DNA of 64,000 nucleotides from Sorex araneus. Taxonomy: Eukaryota; Chordata; Mammalia; Eulipotyphla; Soricidae. Positions 56,771 through 64,000 of the stretch are shown one piece after another. The DNA lies in the NCBI RefSeq assembly GCF_027595985.1, contig NC_073311.1:31804057-31868056 (forward strand), written 5' to 3'. Both the position numbers and the translations under genes were made by a program. The notes under the pieces were generated by a model that did not search any database, was not told where the DNA came from, and was given only the letters and a program-made list of their open reading frames with translations. Numbering within the stretch: the stretch's first letter is position 1; every line of letters starts with the position of its first letter.

Positions 56771-58650
56771 ACAGTTTCACCGTTTGCTGATATATAACAA
56801 TGTGGAAAGTACGATACTCTGACATCAACGAATCCCTTTCACAGCAGAGAAGCCCCCGTTAAAGAGCAGAGTTTGCTCTCAAGTTTCATAATCAAAAAAG
56901 GGAATGCTGGGTCTCAGTGAATAAAGCAAGGTAGGTCTTTCAGTATCTTTTCATGTTGCTTGTGCAGTAGTTAGATATAAAAAAAATCTTATTACAAATT
57001 AAACCACTGAATTATGTTTTCATAACGTGCAACCAAGAGCACTCCTCCTAGCTTTCCCTTGATCATGACTAATTTCAGGCAGTCTGTTTATAGAGTGAAG
57101 ATGAATTTTATTGGTGACAAATGCACTCCTGCATTAACAAATTAAGTGCATTCTCAGAGGAGAAAAAAACAAACTCAGAGAAAATTGGGTTGTCTGTTCT
57201 TGAAGTCTAAAAAAGGACTTATTTCCTCAGGGGACATTCAGTATTTTCGTAATCACATGGAAAGGAAAACATGTGCCTCTCGGGTATAACATTAAAATAA
57301 ATTAATTTTGCTGCCGTATTCATAATGGCTGATGGCAAACTGGATGTTTATTTCTAGACTCCTTGTTTCTAAAGCCAGGTTTTCCTCTGACCTCCATCTC
57401 ACTAAAGATGAATAGCTGTGTCAACTTACAGGAGATGAAGAATGTGATCTCCGTGCCTCTGTTTTGGACTTATTAATAGGTTAGTGGCCACAAAAAATAG
57501 CAAGACCCTACAACCTTGGATCTTTACTTCATGTCATTGAATATCTTTTGCTTTTTGCTCAGTTGTTCTTGGGATGTGAAATGTCATCTTTTATTTAGAA
57601 ATATGTTGCCTTATGATTAGACATGGTAATAGCTTTTATAATTTTATCATTCCATTTTATTGTCAGTTTTCCTCCATCTGATTTTCTCCTAACGCATTTT
57701 TACAGCAAGTATTTATTCATTTCTTCTTTCATCACAAACTTATTTATGCATAACTATTATCCTCAAATGCTGAAAAAGTCACCCATTCCTGTCTATTCTT
57801 TTAGAATATATTCTTCAAGTTTGGTAGCAGAAGCATTAAAGCACTGCAGATAGAGACTATTATATATAGTAGGTTCTTATATGATGGTTCCAGTTATTTT
57901 TTTACTACATAAATTTATAACTTTAAATACTTGGCTTTCAAGATATTCAATGTGTTAGAAAACTAGGAATGACCTCTGCAATTGCCATGGAGTTACTAAG
58001 AGCTTCTGAAAACATAGAAATCCTTCCTGGAATTTTCACTAGCTGAAAACATTATTTTCTAGAGAAAAGTTCGAGTCATTGATGAAAAATCGAATGTTCC
58101 TTGCAAAAGAAGCAAGCTTCTGTAAATAAATAGCTTTCATGTGTCAAGTAGATTATCACAAATCTGTAATATTTGGAGGGTCTATAGATGTAAATGTAAC
58201 AAGATACAATATAAACTAGGCATATGTTATAAATAGCTGCATGCCAGATTACCTGTGGTAAATAATTCTAAGAGGAAGATTGCAGAATATAACTTTTATT
58301 TTAAATTTATTTTATATGTTGGACTGATTTAAAGGAATGGTTTTTGCATACAATGCAAAATTAAACCTGGAGAAATCCAGAATGATCCCCTTTCTAGAAA
58401 TAGAAATAGATAGGGAATAAAACAGTCATCCGGGCTTCTTTTTGAAAATGAATTTTCCTAATGCCAGGTGATCTGAAAATAGGCTAAGCTGCAGCCCAAA
58501 TGATGGATGCATTGACCTGTCCTACTGTATGACCAAATATAAGTGTTGAAAAGCACAGGAAAGATGAATTTTTTTAGGGATGCTTATGCAAATGCATAGT
58601 AATGTCATCTAATTCAAAACAACCATTCAAATTACAAATTGATGCTATTT
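56771..58650. other. Long unique stretch, possible conserved non-coding sequence
   Basis: Nearly 1.9 kb without any lineage-specific repeat. 56790-57480 has homeodomain-like TTAATTA-type and other short motifs, but this is only a suggestion. No gene. Confidence 0.35.
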
Positions 58651-58659
58651 GCAAAAATT

Positions 58660-58864
58660 CTAGCACATTACTTTATATTGGGGAGTGGGAGGAACACCTG
58701 TGGTACTCAGAGTTTACTCCTGGCTCTGAAATCAGGAATTACTCCTGACAAAATACGGGGGGCTGTATGCAACGCAGGGGATCAAACCGAGGTCAGACAT
58801 GTACAAGATAAACGCCCTGTCTCTCCGACTGTACTATCTTTCCAGCCCCTCTAGAACATTACTT
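58660..58864 (-). mobile_element. SINE-A with TSD
   Basis: Body about 58674-58850. GAGTTTACTCCTGGCTCTGA, ATCAAACCGAGGTCAGACAT, TACTATCTTTCCAGCCCC. CTAGCACATTACT (58660-58672) and CTAGAACATTACT (58851-58863) are the TSD with one mismatch. Confidence 0.9.
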
Positions 58865-59474
58865 GAAGCCCTTGTTCTGATCTTTAGGTTAAATTTTAAG
58901 TCAAAATTATGAAAAGTGGAAGATGTTTTGCACACTACATTTCTGCCCCCTAACCTGCTTCTGTTGGTTTGAAACAAGATTTACCATTTGACATGATGAT
59001 CCAAATGATAGACTGTTTGTATTAAACATATATTACAATTTATTTTCCCATATATAATTACGAATAATCATTGCTGCCAGAATGTGAAATGACACATCAC
59101 AGATAAGTAGAGATAATAGCAGCTGCATGCAAAAAAAGGCGTACAAAACACCTGAAGCTTATAATTACATCTTTCTCCCCACTTGTATTTGTGTCATGAT
59201 GCATCTTCGGGAGTGTCGACCTTAGGTAGTCATTAAAATCACATGAATATTCTACAAGGATTTAGGGTAAATACATAGATATCCCAGAGGTACAATGGAT
59301 GATTTTTTAATATTGAAAATGGGTGATGATTGGGAGAGCATTTTCAATAATATTAATTGTAACACAGACATTAACATTAATTTAAAATAAATGTATTTAA
59401 ATTAGCATAAAAATAAATGCCTCTTATGTAAAACAACGTTTCTTTTAGAAAACTTGAATTGTGCACGGTCTTTA
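58865..59474. other. Unique AT-rich stretch
   Basis: Nothing supported. Contains ATTA and CAGCTG motifs (59060-59330), which is weak. Confidence 0.4.
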
Positions 59475-59690
59475 TATTTTTATGCATTCAACAAGATACC
59501 CATTCTGCTAAATATAGTGCTAGTCACACAACGCAGAGAAGTGCTGGTTCCCATCAAGAGACTTACAGTATCCCCTAATGTCAGAGGCAAGGAAAAACAG
59601 ATGAAGCAAGAATTTATAGCCGTTGAATTTTTCCTAAGTTGTGTAGACTGGAAAGCATGAGTGTGCAAGGAATGTAGAGATAGGAGGTCA
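59475..59690 (-). repeat. L2 (antisense)
   Basis: GCATTCAACAAGATACCC, TATAGTGCTAGTCACACA, GGTTCCCATCAAGAGACTTA follow the reverse-strand L2 order. Confidence 0.7.
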
Positions 59691-59994
59691 AGAGAAATGT
59701 GTTGAGTATGCAGGTTGAATTGAATTTTAACAATCCAGATTTATATAGATATAAACAACTTTAGGTGTCAGAGATATTTCCCATGATTCACAAGTATTTC
59801 ATGACTTAATTAGGTTTTCTTATTATTATTATCTTAGCTATCTTTCATTATCTCCTTTAGCTGACATTATCTAACATATAGAGGTAATTTCATTTAGCTT
59901 GAGACAGTTAAAGGAAATTAGAGGCTTGCTCTTATCTAGCTAGACAATAGAATATAGATTCGTCAAGGTACTAGGTAGAGGTCATGATTTCATT

Positions 59995-60165
59995 GCTGTT
60001 GCTTTTGATTTTGGGGACCCCACCTGGCAGTTCTCAGGGCTTGCTTCTGGCTTCATGCTCAGAGATCACTCCTGGCAATGCTCAGGGGACCATACACAGT
60101 TCCAGGCATTGAACCTGGGCAAGGCAAGTATCGTAATCCCTAAACTCTCTCCCTGGCACTCAGGT
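59995..60165 (-). mobile_element. SINE-A
   Basis: GATTTTGGGGACCCCACCTG, GCTTCATGCTCAGAGATCAC, GGGGACCATACACAGTTCCA, TTGAACCTGGGCAAGG (head partly deleted), CTCTCTCCCTGGCACTCAGG. Confidence 0.86.
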
Positions 60166-60482
60166 CCATAAACTTGTACTTACTTCACGTTGAGATAAAC
60201 TCTGGGAGATAAGTTAGTCATGGGCTTGTTTTCATTTTACTTCTTGAAAGTGAACTTAAACAAACTCCCCAACAAAATAAATCACAGCGAAACATTATTT
60301 AAAATATTAAAGCTAAGTGTGTTTTAAGTCAATGACTTTGAGTTATTTTGAAAGATATCTTAATTCAGTCTGCCTTATATTAAAGATTAATTTTTGTGAC
60401 TTAAAATGATTTATGACTTTTCATTTGTATTAATTGTATAGGATAGTAACTTTTTTGTAGAAGTACTGAGATGAAAAAAATA
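60166..60482. other. Unique AT-rich sequence
   Basis: Nothing supported. Confidence 0.5.
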
Positions 60483-60871
60483 GAGACCTGAATATCTTTT
60501 TTTTTAACATTCTTTTTTAAATTTTTAAAAAAATTTTATCACCAAGTGGAAAGTTACAGAGTTCTCAGGTTTATGTCTCAGTTATACTGTATTCAAACAC
60601 CATCCCTTCACCAGTGCCCATATTCCACCACCAAAATCCCCGGTATACCCCCCCGCCCCCCACCCCAACTGTATAACTGATGAACCTCACTTTATTTTCT
60701 CTTCACCTTGATTACGTTCCATATTTCAACACAAAACTCACTATTGTTGTGGGAGTTATATCCCCAAACAAGATAACCCTAATAAGGAGGCATTTGATAA
60801 TTAGTTTTCCATTCAAAGATTGTATGTTTTCAGGTTTTAGAAAAGGTCGCGCGGCCGCGTAGCGGCCACAC

Positions 60872-61351
60872 GGCTCGGATCTGTCCCAGTCCCGAATCCT
60901 AGAGCCGTGTTAGTTGCTCAGTGTCGCCAGGGTTCCATCTGGAGAAGGTGTGCTGGCGGCACCTCCTCCCTCCAGCCCCCCAGTGTTGCTGGCCCCGATT
61001 CGGGTCCGGAGCATTGTCCGGGCCGTGTTGCTCACTAGAATGCCTGCCGCTTCTCTGTGGATTGTGGCATCAAGATGGCGCCGAGGGTGGGTGGTGGGCG
61101 TGACTTCCGGCGGCCGGGACCACTCAGAGTTTTGGGCTGGCACTGCCCCACTCCAGTGGCCCCCGCGGCTCGGATCTGTCCCAGTCCGAATCCTGGAGCC
61201 GTGTTAGTTGCTCAGTGTCGCCAGGGTTCCATCTGGAGAAGGTGTGCTGGTGGCACCTCCTCCCTCCGGCCCCCCAGTGTTGCTGGCCCCGATTCGGGTC
61301 CGGAGCATTGTCCGGGCCGCGTTGCTCACCAGAATGCCTGCCGCTTCTCTC
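60872..61351 (-). repeat. GC-rich tandem units of about 295 bp (1.6 copies)
   Basis: GGCTCGGATCTGTCCCAG at 60872 recurs at 61167; both continue through GCCGTGTTAGTTGCTCAGTG, CCAGGGTTCCATCTGGAG and GATTCGGGTCCGGAGC to GCCTGCCGCTTCTCT. Only the first unit continues, after 61056, into TGGCATCAAGATGGCGCC and GTGACTTCCGGCGG before the next unit. Confidence 0.93.
61071..61110. promoter_or_regulatory. YY1-like and ETS-like motifs in the GC-rich unit
   Basis: AAGATGGCGCC (61072-61083) fits the YY1 core AAnATGGCG; GTGACTTCCGGC (61098-61110) contains an ETS-type CTTCCGG. Both are typical of TATA-less promoters and of some retrotransposon 5' regions. Promoter activity is inference. Confidence 0.45.
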
Positions 61352-61445
61352 GAGACCTGAATATCTTTAAGCTTTCCATTGTTTTTGGGACTTCAAATGT
61401 GTGTGTGTGGGTGGAGGATAATATTTTCAAGGAAGATTTTCTCTA

Positions 61446-62040
61446 ACAATGGAATATTATACAGCTATTAGAAAAGATTAAATCATAAAATTTGCATATA
61501 AGTTAATGGACATGGAGATTACCATGCTAAGTGAAATTAGTCAGAAAGAAAGGGACAGACATAGGATGACTGCACTCATTTGTGGAATATAAAGTACCAT
61601 AATATGAGACAAACACCTAAGGACAATAAAGATAAGGGCCAGGTCCATCATGCCACAGTTTGGAAGTCGTCCCCACATTTGGAGGAAAAGGCAGTTGGGA
61701 TGGAGAAGGGACCACTAAGTAAATGATGATTGGAGGGATCGCTCAGAATGGGAAAATGTGCTGAAAGTAGACTGAGAATCAAACGTGATGGCCTCTTAGT
61801 ATCTGTATTGAAAACCATAACACCTGAAATTAGAGAGAGAGTAATAAGGAATGTACCTGCCACAGAGGCAGGGGATGGGATGGGATGGGGGTGGCCGGAG
61901 GAACACTGGGAAAAATGGTGGTGGAAAATGTGCACTGGTGGATGGATGGGTGATCGATCACTATGACTGAAATGTAATCATAACAGTTTGTAACTATCTC
62001 ACGGTTATCCAATACAATTTATTAAATAAATAAATAAATA
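61446..62040 (+). mobile_element. L1, 5'-truncated (ORF2 end and 3' UTR)
   Basis: ACAATGGAATATTATACAGC, ATGGACATGGAGATTACCAT, GCTAAGTGAAATTAGTCAGA, GGGGGTGGCCGGAGGAACAC, GGTGGTGGAAAATGTGCACT, and an (AAAT)n tail. TSD not found. Short ORF2 C-terminal remnant at 61450-61590. Confidence 0.85.
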
Positions 62041-62284
62041 AGTAAAATTCAAATGAAAGTTGTGTTCAACTGAATAAAAAAAAGAAACAAAGATTTCCTC
62101 CAATGTCCTTGCATAACCAACAATCACTGAAGTGAGGTCTAAAAAAGGGAAGAAGACAAAATTCAGGGTGGAAAAAAATTGTTTTTGTGAAGCATATGTA
62201 GGTATAGACATTTTTCACTCACCTCGTAGAACTATAATTAAGGTCTTCTTGCAGTTAAGCTGGGGGTTAGTTTGAGAGTAGGAT

Positions 62285-62453
62285 TTAGACTTTGTTTTTG
62301 GAGGTCACATTCAGTGACACTCAGGACTTACTCCTGGCTTTGCACTCAAAGATCACTTCTAGTGGTGCTTGGGATGCTGGCACTGAAGATGGGTTGGGTG
62401 CATGCAAAGCAAGTACCCTGCCTGCTGTACCCTCTCTCCTGCCCTTAGACTTT
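62285..62453 (-). mobile_element. SINE-A with 9-bp TSD
   Basis: Body 62294-62444. TTTTTGGAGGTCACATTCAG, CTGGCTTTGCACTCAAAGA, GGGTTGGGTGCATGCAAAGC, TACCCTCTCTCCTGCCC. TSD TTAGACTTT at 62285-62293 and 62445-62453. Shortened in the middle. Confidence 0.87.
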
Positions 62454-64000
62454 AAACTTAAAAATGCCTGTCATGGGATCATCTTTGAGCATCGACACAA
62501 GTGTTTTCAAGGTTTACCTTATTTCATAACCACAGCTTCTGCTTTCCAGATGTACCATGAGAATAAAGACAAAAAAGTATGGCTTTTATTTTAGGCTCAT
62601 ATGTAATCATATCATTTAGACCTATTTGGGGTTAGTAGGCATTGCCAGTCATATAGGAAAAAAAATCTAATAGTTGATTAATTATTGACTCAAGCCAACA
62701 GGTAACATAATATATTCTAGCAAGATATTATTATGAACAATGTTCAGATAAGAAATGAAAATCTTAATCTCAAAAATAATTGAAAATGCAGCAGATGATA
62801 TTAGGGTAAGTCTGTATCCCATGTTAATAAATAAAAAGAGAGCTGTGTGCTTTCAACTTGTGACAACTTCCTTCTATGAGGAAGGCAAGTTATATAGCAG
62901 AGAGTAATAAAGAGAAGTGGGGGCGGACAGAGGGATGAAGAGGGAAGAAAGGGGGCAAGAAATAGAGTGATCAATTTTGTTGGTTTCACTAAAAAAAAAA
63001 AAACTTCAAAGGAAAGAGAAGCAGAAATGGAATAGAAAGGGTTAGCAAAGCAAATTATGTGATCTGACTGTGCAACCAACATTTTCTTTTTCTTTTATTT
63101 CTTTTTATTTATTTTACTGTCTTTAAAATTCCATTCCTGGCTTCATTTAAAAAAATTCCTAGAGGCTCCTCATAAGTGAATTGATTGTCCTATGCAGTAA
63201 CAGCATTCACTATTTTGCATTTCATTAAGTATAAACATGTGGTGTGGATTTTAAGACTATGAATATTTGGCTCTACCTGATACTGACCACACTTTAAGAG
63301 AGAAATGAAGGAATTTCTGGGCATATTGCTTATTTGGCTTGTAATTGCAATTACAAGGCATTATATTGGTTCTTCTCATTGAATTCTTTGGGCTTGAACT
63401 TATACTCATCTTACTGTACTTCACACAGAATGAACACAATGTAAGCATGCCATCAGTGTGCCCTCAGTCTGCCACTTTTTTTTCTATAGGAGTTAAAATG
63501 CAAGGAGAGCTCAGGTCACATAAAGTGTTAGTTCAAAGTTATAGAGTTCAACATCTTATACTTCATTTCACTGGGCATAAAACTCTTCCACATGGTTTAA
63601 CTTAATTGGAAGTACCTCAGCTATGCCTATGCATAGTATCTATAGTAATTACAACAATTCAAGCATGTTTTATATTTCTATTTTTTGTCCCTTCATAGCA
63701 TGACTAGGAACCAACAATACATTTGTGGAATAAGTGTCAATGACAATGTAACATTTGTCTTTGTTTCCTGTTAGTGGGTCTTGCTATGTTTAAGAAAAAA
63801 GTTTTGTATGATGCAGTTAAAATTAAATATATTCTTAAGAATTCTAGTGAAGGCTATTGTTTCTATGGAAAGTTCTGTTTCACATTTCTAAGAAGTCTTT
63901 CAGTTTGATGATACACATACACATACAGAGTTTATCACCACTCTCCTCAGTGTTCAGTACACTACAAAGACAGAAATTAAATACAATAAATTAAAGGCAC
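62454..64000. other. Unique AT-rich sequence to window end
   Basis: Nothing supported. A purine-rich patch lies at 62900-62970 and an A-run at 62992-63003. Confidence 0.5.

Larger units (their letters stand above)
60483..61368 (-). mobile_element. Composite element: GC-rich 5' units + L1-like 3' end, 17-bp TSD
   Basis: Insert 60500-61351, bracketed by GAGACCTGAATATCTTT at 60483-60499 and 61352-61368. On minus it starts with GC-rich, CpG-dense units, then a middle shared with 35898-36488 (AACAATAGTGAG, GGAAAACTAATTATCAAATG), then GGGTATACCGGGGATTTTGG, TGGTGGAATATGGGCACTGG and A-tail at the left end. The tail, TSD and intact CpGs show a fairly recent retroposition. Confidence 0.88.

Noticed and set aside
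60914-61446. Several overlapping frames in the GC-rich units, which look like a CpG island with a first exon
   Set aside because: The whole stretch lies between a 17-bp TSD and repeats itself after 295 bp, so it is retroposon sequence; high GC content alone keeps frames open.

Overview
This window is non-coding mammalian nuclear DNA, and its repeats point to a shrew (Soricidae, probably Sorex). Most of the recognisable sequence is a tRNA-headed SINE whose sense strand starts GGGGCTGGAGCGATAGCACAG and carries pol III A-box-like and B-box-like (GGTTCGATTCC) sequences. From memory this matches the SOR SINE of shrews. The species call is inference from repeat content. I find no protein gene that I can defend: there are no long ORFs outside simple repeats, no convincing exon series and no CpG-island promoter attached to a gene. 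The window therefore reads as a gene desert or the inside of a very large intron.

The repeats fall into layers. (1) SINE-A: the SOR-type SINE with an A-rich tail, about 22 copies on both strands. (2) SINE-B: the same tRNA-like head, a different body, and an end made of CAGTG/GATACAGTG-like repeats with no poly(A); several copies have clear target-site duplications (TSDs). A longer SINE-B body carries an extra block of about 60 bp. (3) 5'-truncated L1 copies: 30898-31705 and 35153-35879 (young, with TSDs), 53340-54375, 61446-62040, and shorter 3'-UTR pieces. (4) Composite elements: a GC-rich body fused to a SINE-B 3' end (25871-26409 plus; 28957-29655 and 47911-48590 minus; monomers at 746-1000 and 38586-39150), and a second family ending in an L1-like 3' tail (1898-2576, 35898-36488, and 60500-61351 on minus with GC-rich tandem 5' units). 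A third unclassified family has copies at 10171-11240 and 48640-49575. (5) Old mammalian repeats (MIR, L2, an MLT1-like MaLR LTR at 42241-42631). (6) A truncated, tailless U6 snRNA retrocopy at 32300-32379, nested inside a SINE-A.

Layout: 1-12 kb mixes SINEs and an L1-tailed composite; 12-22 kb is mostly unique AT-rich sequence; 22-33 kb is dense in SINEs, L1 and microsatellites, including a 455-bp TTCC tract; 33-38 kb has nested insertions at one target site; 38.4-39.6 kb has GC-rich monomers, a 40-nt palindrome and a SINE-B; 40-47 kb is mostly unique with an LTR and two SINEs; 47.8-49.6 kb is a composite cluster; 50-57 kb holds L2, MIR and L1; 57-60 kb is the longest unique stretch; 60.4-62.4 kb has a GC-rich composite followed by L1. 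The elements interact by nesting and by shared 3' ends, which suggests that several non-autonomous families here were moved by the L1 machinery.
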